Shown here: positions 16,484 through 25,700 of the stretch, piece by piece
Position numbering within the stretch: the first letter of the stretch is position 1
Layout of the letters: each line of letters opens with the position of its first letter
NCBI RefSeq assembly: GCF_024298965.1
Contig: NZ_CP085193.1
Span: 4,588,001 to 4,652,000 of the forward strand
Source: Streptomyces rapamycinicus NRRL 5491
GTDB lineage: Bacteria > Actinomycetota > Actinomycetes > Streptomycetales > Streptomycetaceae
Length of the DNA stretch: 64,000 nt
Reading direction: 5' to 3'
The notes under the pieces: model-generated
The model's input: the letters and a program-made list of their open reading frames with translations, nothing else
What the model was told of the DNA's origin: nothing
Databases searched by the model: none
Translations under genes and position numbers: made by a program

Positions 16484-19400
16484 GTGCCCTCCCAGGATGC
16501 CCGTACGACCGCGGAAGCGACGGACACGCCGGTCGCCGCGTCACTGGACCACGACGCGCTGCTCAAGGACCTCCAGAAGCAGGTCGCGGCCCTGGAGGCG
16601 GACCTGCGTGAGCGCGCCCACGGTGACAGCGAGCAGACCGCGGCCCTGAAGGCCGAGTACGAGCGGGCCCTCCTGTCCGACCGCACCTCCGTCATGTACG
16701 AATCATGGCTGGAGGAGCGGGTGGTGCAGATCGCCGCCGCCTGGGTCCTCGCCTGCGTCTTCGTCCGCTTCTGCGAGGACAACGGCCTGGTCCCCGACGC
16801 CCGCCTCTCCGGCCCCGGTGAGCGGCTCGCCGAGGCGCAGGACAACCACGACGCGTTCTTCCGCGAGCGTCCCGAGCTCAACGACCGCGACTGGCTCAAG
16901 GAGTCCTTCCACGCGCTCGGCCGCGAGCACGAGATCGCCGAGGGCCTCTTCGACCCCGCCCACAATCCGCTGTGGGAACTCGACCCCTCCTACGGTGCCG
17001 CGTCCCGCCTGCTCTCCTTCTGGCGCGAGCGCGGCCCCGACGGCCGCATCCGCCACGACTTCACCGACCCGGACCTCGGCACCCGCTTCCTGGGCGATCT
17101 CTACCAGCACCTGTCCGAGCACGCCCGGAAGACGTACGCGCTGCTCCAGACCCCCGAGTTCGTCGAGGAGTTCATCCTCGACCTCACCCTGGACCCGGCC
17201 CTGGAGGAGTTCGACCTGAACCCGGCGTGGAAACACGTTCCCGAGGGCTGGCGGGGCGAGACGTCGGAGGAGATCGACGAGAACGGCGACCTCACCACCG
17301 TCGTCCGCGGCCTGCGCTGCATCGACCCCGCCTGCGGCTCCGGCCACTTCCTCCTCGGCCTCTTCCGCCGGGTCCTCGCCGCCTGGCGCGAGGCCGAGCC
17401 CGGCACGGAGAACTGGACGCTGGTGCGCCGCGCCCTGGAGTCCGTCCACGGCGCCGACAAGAACCCCTTCGCCGTCTCCATCGCCCGCTTCCGCCTGCTG
17501 GTCGACATGCTCAAGGAGTGCGGGGTCGACCGTCTCTCCGCGGCTCCGTCGATGCCGATCCGTATCGCGGTGGCCGACTCCCTGCTGCACGGGCGGGAGG
17601 CGGGGCGCGAGACCGACCCGACGTTCGACGACGTCGAGCGGGGCGAGACGTTCACGTACCGCACCGAGGATGTGGCGCAGTACGTGAAGGAGGCCGACCT
17701 GCTGGGGCGCGGCTCGTATCACGTGGTCGTGGCGAACCCGCCGTACATCACGGTCAAGGACAAGGCGGAGAACGAGAACTACCGCAAGATCTACTGGGCG
17801 TGCTCCGGGAAGTACGCCCTGTCCGTTCCGTTCGCCCAGCGAATCTTCGAACTGGCGGTCCGGGCGAGCGGTGACCAGCGGAACGGGGGCTTCACCGGGC
17901 AGATCACGGCGAACTCCTTCATGAAGCGGGAGTTTGGGGCGACGCTCATCGAGTCGTTCTTCCACGGAAGCCGCTACAAGGACCCGCAGACGCGACGCTG
18001 GCGGGACGCTCCGGGTGTCGAGCTGACGCATGTGCTGGACACGTCGGGGGCGTTCATCCCGGGGCACGGTACGCCGACGGTGATTCTGGTGGGTCGGAAC
18101 CACGGGCCCCGGCAGTCGCTGCCTATTCGGGCGGTGCTGGGGGTTCGAGGGGAGCCGAGCCAGCCGGAGGACCCGGCTCGGGGGGAGGTGTGGCAGGCGA
18201 TCGTCTCGCAGTGGCGGAAGCCGGGGGTGGGTTCTGAAGAGTGGGTGAGCGTTGAGGATGTGGAGCGGCAGCGGTTTGCTGGGCATCCTTGGTCGCTGAG
18301 TGGCGGTGGGGCGGGCGACCTGCTGAAGAGAGTCGAAGGCGCGACAGAAATGCGCCTGAGCGATGTCGCTGACTCTTTGGGAATTACATGCTTCACGCTT
18401 GAGGACGACTTGTATCTCATGCCCAAGCGCGCTGCCACGACTGCCGGAATCCCTGACCAATGGACGCGCCCCATGGTCACCGGCGACCTGCTGCGCGACT
18501 GGAGCGGCGGGGACTACGAGGTTGCGCTGTTCCCGTACTCCTCGTCGTTCGCGCCAATTGACGTGGAAGGCGTCGCGCCTCTGTACCGGCTCATGTGGCC
18601 CGCTCGAACGACCATCGCGAACAACATCCTGTTCGGCCGTAAGACCAAGGTCGAAGGCGGCCTGAAGTGGTCCGAGTACGGACGGCTGACGTCGAACAAG
18701 CTACGGACGCCGTTGTCGATCGCATATGGCGAGGTCGGGACGCACAACCACTTTGTATTGGACCGGGGCGGGAAGGTGTTCAAGCAGACCGCGCCGGTGA
18801 TCAAGCTGCCCGAGACCGCGAGCGAGGAGCAGCACCTTGAGTTGCTCGGGATGCTGAACTCGTCGACTGGCGGCTTCTGGATGAAGCAGGTCGCCCAGCA
18901 GAAGGGGGGCGCGGACAACAACAGCGGCGGCGGCAACCGGTGGGCCTTCGAGGCTTGGGAACGCTTCTACCAGTTCAACTCCACCAGACTCCAGCAGTTC
19001 CCCGTCCCCAGGGAGTTCCCCCTCCCCCTCACCCGCCAACTCGACACCCTCGCCCAGGAGCTGGCCGCCCACGAGCCCACCGCCCTCACCGCCTCCTCCG
19101 CCACGCCGCCCACCCGCGAAGCCCTCGAAGTGGCCGAGGCCGAGCAGGAGCGAATCCGCGCCCGCATGATCCTGCTCCAAGAGGAACTGGACTGGACCGT
19201 GTACGGGCTGTACGGGCTGCTCACGCCCGCCGAGGTCGCGCGCACCACCCTCCCCGGTGATCCAGCCGACCTCACCGACACCTATGTGCCCAAACTTCAG
19301 CTTGGTCAGCGTGCGTTCGAGATCGCGCTCGCTCGCAGCGGTGCCAACACCGCGTGGTTCGAGCGCCACGGTTCCGCCCCGGTCACCGAGATCCCCTCCT

Positions 19401-20326
19401 CACCCGGCTGGCCCGAGTCCTACCGCCGGATCGTTCAGGCTCGGCTCGATCTCATCGCCGACAACAAGGACATCCGCCTGATCGAGCGGCCCGAGTTCAA
19501 GCGCCGCTGGTCCACCAAGCCCTGGAAGGACAGGGAGGCCACCGCCCTGCGGTCCTGGCTGCTGGACGCCATGGAGCGCGAGGAGTTGTGGTTCGAGGAG
19601 CGCGATGGGATCGACTCCCCGCGCCCGCTCACGATCTTCCAGCTCGCCGACGCCCTCCGCCACGACAGCGACGTACAGGACGTCGCCGCGCTCTACGCCG
19701 ACCGTCACCTCGGCAAGCGAGACGTCCCGCTGTCCACCGTCCTGGCCTCCGTCGTCGAGTCCGAGCACGTCCCGTACCTCGCCGCCCTCCGCTACAAGGA
19801 GGCCGGCCTGCGCAAGCGCGCCCAGTGGGAGCAGGTCTGGGAGGAGCAGCGCGAGGAGGACAAGGACGGCAAGCGGGGTGACATCAAGGTCCCGCCGAAG
19901 TACACGTCCGCCGACTTCGTCAAACACAGCTACTGGTCGAACCGGGGCAAGCTGGACGTCCCCAAGGAGCGGTTCGTCTCCTACCCCGGCGCCTCCCCCG
20001 ACAACGACCCCTCCCTCCTCATCGGCTGGGCGGGCTGGAACCACCGCCACCAGGCCGAGGCTGTCGTCAACCTCCTCAACGACCGCCTGAACGTCGACGG
20101 CTGGCGCAAGGAGGACCCCCGCTTCGTCCCGCTCCTCGCCGGGCTCGCGGAAATCATGCCGTGGGTGAAGCAGTGGTACGACGAGTACGACGACGAGTGG
20201 GAGGGCAACCCCGCCGAGGACTTCAACAGCGCCCTCGTCGCCGGCATGTACGGCCGTCAACTCTCCCTGGACGACCTCGCCGCCTGGCGCCCGGAGAAGA
20301 CGAAGCGGGGCCGGGCGGGCAAGTAG
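16484..20326 (+). CDS. pglX: BREX-2 adenine-specific DNA methyltransferase PglX
   Basis: The 1280-residue protein has a helical N-terminal region, then a methyltransferase core: motif I IDPACGSGHFLLGLF near residue 280 and motif IV VVANPPYI with N418-P-P-Y, typical of N6-adenine enzymes. A target-recognition region follows (about residues 570-830) and a C-terminal domain containing KYTSADFVKHSYWSNRGKL. The GTG at 16484 lies 9 nt after GAAGGA; the ATG at 16475 touches the ribosome site and is less likely. In Pgl, PglX modifies DNA and is needed for restriction. The recognition region uses visibly less GC at third positions than the rest. Two six-G runs (18180-18185, 18904-18909) are present; a homopolymeric G tract underlies Pgl phase variation in S. 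coelicolor. Confidence 0.95.
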   Translation: MPSQDARTTAEATDTPVAASLDHDALLKDLQKQVAALEADLRERAHGDSEQTAALKAEYERALLSDRTSVMYESWLEERVVQIAAAWVLACVFVRFCEDNGLVPDARLSGPGERLAEAQDNHDAFFRERPELNDRDWLKESFHALGREHEIAEGLFDPAHNPLWELDPSYGAASRLLSFWRERGPDGRIRHDFTDPDLGTRFLGDLYQHLSEHARKTYALLQTPEFVEEFILDLTLDPALEEFDLNPAWKHVPEGWRGETSEEIDENGDLTTVVRGLRCIDPACGSGHFLLGLFRRVLAAWREAEPGTENWTLVRRALESVHGADKNPFAVSIARFRLLVDMLKECGVDRLSAAPSMPIRIAVADSLLHGREAGRETDPTFDDVERGETFTYRTEDVAQYVKEADLLGRGSYHVVVANPPYITVKDKAENENYRKIYWACSGKYALSVPFAQRIFELAVRASGDQRNGGFTGQITANSFMKREFGATLIESFFHGSRYKDPQTRRWRDAPGVELTHVLDTSGAFIPGHGTPTVILVGRNHGPRQSLPIRAVLGVRGEPSQPEDPARGEVWQAIVSQWRKPGVGSEEWVSVEDVERQRFAGHPWSLSGGGAGDLLKRVEGATEMRLSDVADSLGITCFTLEDDLYLMPKRAATTAGIPDQWTRPMVTGDLLRDWSGGDYEVALFPYSSSFAPIDVEGVAPLYRLMWPARTTIANNILFGRKTKVEGGLKWSEYGRLTSNKLRTPLSIAYGEVGTHNHFVLDRGGKVFKQTAPVIKLPETASEEQHLELLGMLNSSTGGFWMKQVAQQKGGADNNSGGGNRWAFEAWERFYQFNSTRLQQFPVPREFPLPLTRQLDTLAQELAAHEPTALTASSATPPTREALEVAEAEQERIRARMILLQEELDWTVYGLYGLLTPAEVARTTLPGDPADLTDTYVPKLQLGQRAFEIALARSGANTAWFERHGSAPVTEIPSSPGWPESYRRIVQARLDLIADNKDIRLIERPEFKRRWSTKPWKDREATALRSWLLDAMEREELWFEERDGIDSPRPLTIFQLADALRHDSDVQDVAALYADRHLGKRDVPLSTVLASVVESEHVPYLAALRYKEAGLRKRAQWEQVWEEQREEDKDGKRGDIKVPPKYTSADFVKHSYWSNRGKLDVPKERFVSYPGASPDNDPSLLIGWAGWNHRHQAEAVVNLLNDRLNVDGWRKEDPRFVPLLAGLAEIMPWVKQWYDEYDDEWEGNPAEDFNSALVAGMYGRQLSLDDLAAWRPEKTKRGRAGK

Positions 20327-20435
20327 CTCCGGCCGACTCCGTACAGGTCCCCGCCTCTGAGCCGTTGGAGTTCGGCGGTTGTCGGGGGTGGCCCCGGTCG
20401 CCTGCCACGAGGGAGCACGGCGACCGGGACCGGGG

Positions 20436-20479
20436 GGCCGTCCGCCCGGCCCCACGGGGCAGGCACGGGGCGGACGGCC
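20436..20479. terminator. Bidirectional hairpin between pglX and the small minus operon
   Basis: GGCCGTCCGCCC at 20436-20447 pairs perfectly with GGGCGGACGGCC at 20468-20479. It lies between the pglX stop and the stop of the convergent 73-residue gene, so it can serve both. Confidence 0.75.
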
Positions 20480-20482
20480 GTC

Positions 20483-20704
20483 TCAGGTCCGCCTGAAGCG
20501 GTGGGCATCGTTCTCGTCGCGGTGGCGGGGGCACTGGCACGGTGGCCACGCCTGCCCCAGCGCGTAAGCGTCGGCGCTGTCCTTGCCGACCAGGACGGCC
20601 ACCACCGCACGGCGTGCGGTCACGATCCCGTCGCGTGCCATGGTGTAGACGCGCATCGTCATACGGGGCGGTTCGCCTCCGCCCCGCGCCTTGTCGGCGA
20701 TCAC
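20483..20704 (-). CDS. Small hypothetical protein, last gene of a three-gene operon
   Basis: This 73-residue protein begins MIADKARGGGEPPRMTMRVY and has a strand-rich centre (GIVTARRAVVAVLVGKDSADAYALG). It ends with a CQCPRH segment that could bind metal. Its GTG start overlaps the stop of the upstream gene, implying coupled translation. I recognise no family. Codon usage is normal for the genome. Its position inside the BREX-2 locus, read against the defence genes, suggests it belongs to the inserted regulator module rather than to Pgl itself. Confidence 0.6.
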   Translation of the reverse strand: MIADKARGGGEPPRMTMRVYTMARDGIVTARRAVVAVLVGKDSADAYALGQAWPPCQCPRHRDENDAHRFRRT

Positions 20705-21018
20705 CGGGGCTCCCCCTCGACCGGGGCATAAAGCTGAAGCACGCTGCGCAGACTCCGCTTCACCGCGCCCAAGTGGTAGACCAGCTCTTCCGGCGCGGCG
20801 ATGGCCAGGTCGAGGGATTCCGCCCCCGCGAGGGTCTGTCCGGCCACGATCACCACGGCCCGCTCAAGGCCGTCGCGGGTGGGCTTTCCGGCCGCGATAC
20901 ATGCCGGGCACAGGCCCGGACGCGGGTCGGCGGGGTGACGGGGCCTGAAGGTGCCGGGGGCGGCGCACAGGGCACAGCCGGGGGCCGGGGCGGGCGCGGC
21001 ATGGCCGTTGGTCGTCAC
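20701..21018 (-). CDS. Small zinc-ribbon-like protein
   Basis: In this 105-residue protein, two CxxC pairs (CALCAAPGTF, then GLCPACIAAGK) are spaced as in a treble-clef or zinc-ribbon, followed by a helical half (LERAVVIVAGQTLAGAESLD, then ELVYHLGAVKRSLRSVLQLY). Function is unknown; zinc binding is inferred from the cysteines. It is the middle gene of the operon, with GTGA overlaps on both sides. It may bind a nucleic acid or the protein encoded by its neighbours. Confidence 0.6.
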   Translation of the reverse strand: MTTNGHAAPAPAPGCALCAAPGTFRPRHPADPRPGLCPACIAAGKPTRDGLERAVVIVAGQTLAGAESLDLAIAAPEELVYHLGAVKRSLRSVLQLYAPVEGEPR

Positions 21019-21371
21019 CGGATCACCACCATGCCGTGTGGGGCACAGAGCAATTCCACCCGGGGGACGCTCTTCGACCGCTGGTGCCGCCGCCGCTCAT
21101 CGGCCACCACGGAGGGGCGCACCAGCGCGGGCAGTTCGCTGCCCAGCGGCAGGAAGGGAATGGTGTGCAGTTCGCGGGTCGGGGAGTCGTTGTACGGGTG
21201 CGGGGGCACCGGTCGGTGGTTGACGGTCGAGGAGTCCACGGCCCCCACCACGGGCCGGGAAGGTCCCGGGTACGGGGTGGGGCAACCTGGGACGGCACGG
21301 TGACGGCCGGACGGCCGTAAGGCCAGAACTGCCCTCGCCCATGCGAACAACCACCCGATAGTGTTGCTCAT
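21015..21371 (-). CDS. Small hypothetical protein, first gene of the operon
   Basis: The protein begins MSNTIGWLFAWARAVLALR and is basic and proline-rich in the middle (GRHRAVPGCPTP). It ends PRVELLCAPHGMVVIR. The ATG at 21371 lies 9 nt after AAGGAG; an ATG two codons earlier is only 3 nt from it. Similar short proteins with an N-terminal amphipathic segment are frequent next to XRE regulators in Streptomyces, as far as I recall, without known function. It is divergent from the XRE gene and shares the 160-bp region containing the palindrome at 21485-21503. Confidence 0.6.
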   Translation of the reverse strand: MSNTIGWLFAWARAVLALRPSGRHRAVPGCPTPYPGPSRPVVGAVDSSTVNHRPVPPHPYNDSPTRELHTIPFLPLGSELPALVRPSVVADERRRHQRSKSVPRVELLCAPHGMVVIR

Positions 21372-21484
21372 GTTCATCAGCTCCTTTACAGCTGGTGGGC
21401 CATGCCCCCGGGCCGCTCGCAGCGCGGTTGCGGGGGTCTTGTCATCCTTGCCGGGATCTTGGGCAGTTGGCCCGCATTGAGTGT

Positions 21485-21503
21485 TGACTAGAGTTGTTAG
21501 TCA
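21485..21503. promoter_or_regulatory. Palindromic operator candidate in the XRE/small-operon intergenic region
   Basis: TGACTA at 21485-21490 and TAGTCA at 21498-21503 are perfect inverted half-sites with a 7-nt centre. It lies 33 bp before the XRE start in the divergent promoter region, where an autoregulator would bind. A TTGACT at 21484-21489 could be the -35 of the XRE promoter. Confidence 0.6.
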
Positions 21504-21535
21504 TCAGGCCCAGTTGGCATGGAGCGGGGCGACGC

Positions 21536-22510
21536 ATGACCGATAGAACGTTCGCTGAAGCGGCAGCGCAAGCACTGCACGAGCGAGGCATAAGTCTGCG
21601 CGCGGCTGCCCGTGCGATGAACTATGACCCTGCTTACCTGTCACGAACCCTCACCGGAAAACAGCTGCCGTCGGCGCAACTCGCTAAATCCATCGACAGG
21701 TTGGTCGGTGCCGAGGGGAAGCTAGTCGCACTCGCCGCTGCCACCAACGAGGAAAGCGTCGCACGCGTGGCGAGATCCATGAAGAACCCGTCACGCATAG
21801 ACGCAGGAACGGTTAAGGTATTTACTGATTGCTTGTGGGCCCAAAGGAAATTGGAAGACGTCATCGGACCGCGATCAGTACTTCCCGCAATGCGCGGACA
21901 AATTGGCACGATCAGAGAGCTGGCACGAAACGCGAGAGGAAAACACCGCGACGCCTTCCTTGCCACCGCTGCCGAGTGGATGCAATACACAGGATGGCTC
22001 CATGCCGCGGTTCGCAGGGATGAGCGCGCGATTGATCTCCTTTCGCGGGCAGAGGAAATTGCCGATGAGGCAGGCGACCCTGTAACTGCCGCTATCGCGG
22101 TCAGCTTTAAGGGGTATGTGGCTCGCCAGCAGGGCAGGAGTCGGGGCGTCGTGCGGAACGCCATGGCCGCACTGCACACCCCAGGATCGCATCCCGCTCA
22201 GCGCTGCTTTGATCTGCTCCAGGCGGCCCAAGGGCACTCCTCAATGAATGAAAAGAAGGAAGCACTTGGCCTGCTGGAGGATGCAACTACGCTCATCCAG
22301 AAGGAAATTGAACCGCCTCGCTCCCTTTACTGGTACAAGCCGCCGTTCTTTCAAATGAACATCGGCATGGTTTATTGGGAGCTAGGCGAAAATCAGATGG
22401 CTGCCGACTTCCTTTCATCTGGATTGGGTGATCTTCCAGAAGATCAACAGGGGGCCGAATGGACTCACGAGTATCGCGAAGTACTGAGCCATGCCGAGCG
22501 AGGGCGCTGA
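21536..22510 (+). CDS. XRE-family regulator with TPR-like helical domain
   Basis: The protein has 324 residues. The N-terminal helix-turn-helix is readable as TFAEAAAQALHERGISLRAA then NYDPAYLSRTLTGKQLPS. The remaining 250 residues are all-helical repeats (FLATAAEWMQYTGWLHAA; ALGLLEDATTLIQKEIEP; WELGENQMAADFLSSGLGDL), as in TPR-containing regulators that sense a peptide or ligand. The ATG at 21536 follows GGAGCGGGG. Codon usage is distinctly less GC-rich than pglX or pglY, with many A/T third positions, which suggests separate acquisition. It probably controls itself and the divergent small-gene operon through the palindrome at 21485-21503. Whether it also controls pglY downstream is unknown. 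Confidence 0.85.
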   Translation: MTDRTFAEAAAQALHERGISLRAAARAMNYDPAYLSRTLTGKQLPSAQLAKSIDRLVGAEGKLVALAAATNEESVARVARSMKNPSRIDAGTVKVFTDCLWAQRKLEDVIGPRSVLPAMRGQIGTIRELARNARGKHRDAFLATAAEWMQYTGWLHAAVRRDERAIDLLSRAEEIADEAGDPVTAAIAVSFKGYVARQQGRSRGVVRNAMAALHTPGSHPAQRCFDLLQAAQGHSSMNEKKEALGLLEDATTLIQKEIEPPRSLYWYKPPFFQMNIGMVYWELGENQMAADFLSSGLGDLPEDQQGAEWTHEYREVLSHAERGR

Positions 22511-22549
22511 GTGCTTGCCTCCCCCACGTCACCCGGTCACCGTTCAATC

Positions 22550-22566
22550 CGCTGTCACGGACAGCG
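22550..22566 (+). terminator. Short hairpin after the XRE gene
   Basis: CGCTGTC (22550-22556) pairs perfectly with GACAGCG (22560-22566) over a 3-nt loop, 40 bp after the XRE stop and before the pglY promoter element. Confidence 0.5.
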
Positions 22567-22616
22567 AGCGGCACATGACACCGATTCCCCCGGCCCTCCC
22601 ACCGGCGCCCCCACCC

Positions 22617-22630
22617 CTGGCAGGATGGAC
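22617..22630 (+). promoter_or_regulatory. 14-bp element upstream of pglY, identical to that of pglX
   Basis: CTGGCAGGATGGAC lies 86 nt before the pglY start. It is the same 14 bases as at 16417-16430. Because the flanking bases differ, the identity looks functional rather than a longer duplication. Confidence 0.5.
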
Positions 22631-22716
22631 ATTCGTGGTGTGCGCGGGCCGGTGCCCGCCGAGGGCCCGGCCGCGGCAGCCGGGCGTGACGATGCTGTGG
22701 GGAGCGGAAGCGGCTG

Positions 22717-25700
22717 ATGGCGCGAGGCAGCGGGGTCGTACTGAGGGATGTCCTCGACATCAAGGAGGACGTTCTCTCCGGAGACTTCAAGATCGCCCTG
22801 TCCGAGGGGTTCACCGGCGATGCCGCCGGGTCGATCGACGACTACGTCGTCACACCGCAGCTCCAGGGCGAGTTCCGCAAGGCCCTGAAGCTGGTCGGCA
22901 GTGCCCTGCGCAAGAACGCCTCGCACGCCGCGTACCTGCACGGTTCCTTCGGCGCCGGTAAGAGCCACTTCCTGACCGTGCTGCACGCCGTGCTCAACGG
23001 GGATCCGGCCGTCGAGAGCAAGACGCGGCTGCGGGAGGTGGTCACCGAGCACGCCGACTGGCTGCCCGGCAGGAAGTTCCTGATGGTGCCCTACCACCTG
23101 GTGGGCGCCGCCAGCCTGGAGTCGGCGCTGCTCGGCGGCTATGTGAAGGCCGTGCGCCGGGAGCGGCCCGAGGCGCCGACGCCCCTGGTGTTCCGGGCCG
23201 ACTCGCTGCTCGCCGACGCGCGTGAGCTGCGCGCGAAGATCGGCGACGAGGCGTTCATCGGACTGCTGCCCGCGCCCGTCGCCCCGCGGGCCGCCGCCGC
23301 GGACGACGAGGACGGGGAGCACGACGAGGACGACGAGGACGGGGAGCTCCCGCCCATCGGCGCCGTCCCCGCCGTCGGCTGGACGAGCGCGGCCCTCGAC
23401 GCCGCGTTCCGCGCGCCCGCCGGCGACCCGCAGCGCGACCAGCTGCTGACGGCCCTGTTCAACGGGCCGAACAAGCACTACGCGGACACGGTCAGCGGTG
23501 ACGCGGCCGCGTATGTGACGCTGGACGACGGGCTCAGCGAGATGAGCAAGCACGCCCGGTCGCTCGGCTACGACGGCGTGGTGCTGTTCCTCGACGAGCT
23601 GGTGCTGTGGCTCCAGGCCAGGATGTCCAACCGGACGTTCATCAACGACGAGATCCAGAAGCTCAGCAAGCTGATCGAGTCCAGCAACCCCGACCGGCCG
23701 GTGCCGATCCTCTCGTTCATCTCCCGCCAGCGCGACCTGTCCCAGCTCATGGGCTCCGACATCCTCGGCTCGGACGTGGAGAACCTCCAGCAGGCCCTGG
23801 AGTACCTCAAGGAGCGCGTCACCGTCGTCGATCTGGAGGACCGCAACCTCCCCGAGATCATCAAGGAGCGGGTCCTCAGGCCGCTCCCCGGGCAGGAGCG
23901 GGTGCTGGAGGCCGCGTTCACCGGGATCGACAAGGCGGGCCAGCTCGTCAAGGACGTGCTCCTCGACGGGGAGGGTGCCACCGGCGCCGACTGGGAGGAC
24001 TTCCGGGCCGTCTACCCGCTCTCCCCCGCCCTGCTGAACGTCCTCGTGGCCCTGTCCGGGGCGCTCCAGCGTGAACGCACCGGCCTCAAGCTGGTCCAGC
24101 AGCTGCTGGAGCGGAACGCCGACGCCGAGGTCGGCCGGCTGATCCCGCTCGGCGACCTGTGGGACGTCCTCGTCGACGCCACCAGCACCGCGTTCACCGC
24201 CAAGCTCCAGCAGGAGTCGGAGACCGCCCGCCGCTTCTACGCCAAGGCCCGCCGCTACCTGCTGAACAGGTACGGGCGTGCCGATCACCCCGACTTCCTC
24301 GCCGACGAGCGCTACGTCAAGACGCTGCTGCTCGCCGCCCTCGCGCCCGACGTGCCCGCGCTGCGCCGCCTGACCGCCGGCCGGCTCGCCGCCCTCAACC
24401 ACGGCTCGCTGCGCTCACGGGCCGTGCCCGTGCGGGAGAAGGTCATCGAGCGGATGCGGGCGCTGCAGGGCGCCTTCCCGGGCGAGCTGCGCTCCGAGGG
24501 CACCGACGACCCGGTTTTCTCCCTCCACCTGTCCGACCTCGACGTCGAGCCGATCCTCGACGCCGTCGTCGGCGAGGACAAGGGCGGTGCGCGGCGCGCC
24601 TGGCTGCGCGAGCGGCTGTGGGAGGAGCTGGGCCTCACCGGCCGGCAGGGGCAGCTCCTCGACGAGAAGAAGATCGTGTGGCGCGGCTCCGAGCGCACGG
24701 TGGAGTTCGTGTTCGGCGAGGTCCGCAACGCGCGCAGTGTCGCGGACGAGGCATTCGAACCGGCCACCGCGGGCAACCTGCGGATCATCCTCGACTGCCC
24801 CTTCGACGAGGAACCGGGCCGCTCCCCCGACGACGCCTACCGGCGCGTCGCCGGCCTGCGCGCGTCGCATCCCGGCGCCCCCGTGCTGGTCTGGCTGTGC
24901 GACCACTTCTCCGAGCAGCGCAAGGCCCAGCTGGGCCGCCTGATGAGGATCAACTTCCTGCTGGAACGCGACCGGTTGTCGGACTACACCCGCACCTTCC
25001 CGCCGGACGACCGCCTCAAGGCCCGCCGCAGCCTGGAGCATGCCCGCGACAATCTCACCCGCACCCTGGTCGAGTCGCTGCGTGAGGTGTACGGGCTCGC
25101 CGAGGCCAAGGACGGCACGCGGGGCGCCGAGGTGGCCGACGGGCGGCATGTGCTGTCCCTCCAGCCCGAGTTCCCGCGCCCGCAGCCGGAGGGCAGCAAG
25201 CCGTTCGACCTGGCGGTGGCGCAGCTCGCCGACGGCATGTTCTCGGCCCTCTACGACAAGCACCCCGACTTCGGCCCGGGACCGGGCACCACGCCCCGCG
25301 CGGTCACCCCGGCCGACCTCGCCGCGGCCCTGAAGTGGCTCATCCGTGCCGTGGACGAAGGCGGCCGGGCCGAGGTCGACACAAAGGAGCTGCGGGCCGT
25401 CAAGCGCGTCGTCGAGGCACTGGAGCTGGGCACCGTCCACGACGGTCCGCTCGTCGTGCGCGGCGACCAGTTGCGCACGCGGATCAACCAGGCCGCCTCC
25501 GCACACGGCGAGCACGGCGAACTCGCGGTCGAGGACATCCGCAACTGGATCAGGGACGACCTCGGCCTGCGCGGCCTCGACAAGCACGTCTCCAGTCTGC
25601 TCATCGCCGCCTACGCCCTGTTCGACGACCGCTCCTGGGTGCTGTACTCCGGCACCGAGACCACGCCTCCCCCGCTGTCCGAGATCGGCCTGGGCTGGAA

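Noticed and set aside
20327..22716. The insertion between pglX and pglY as a complete integrative element
   Set aside because: No integrase, recombinase, replication or transfer gene and no flanking direct repeats were seen; only a regulator and three small genes.
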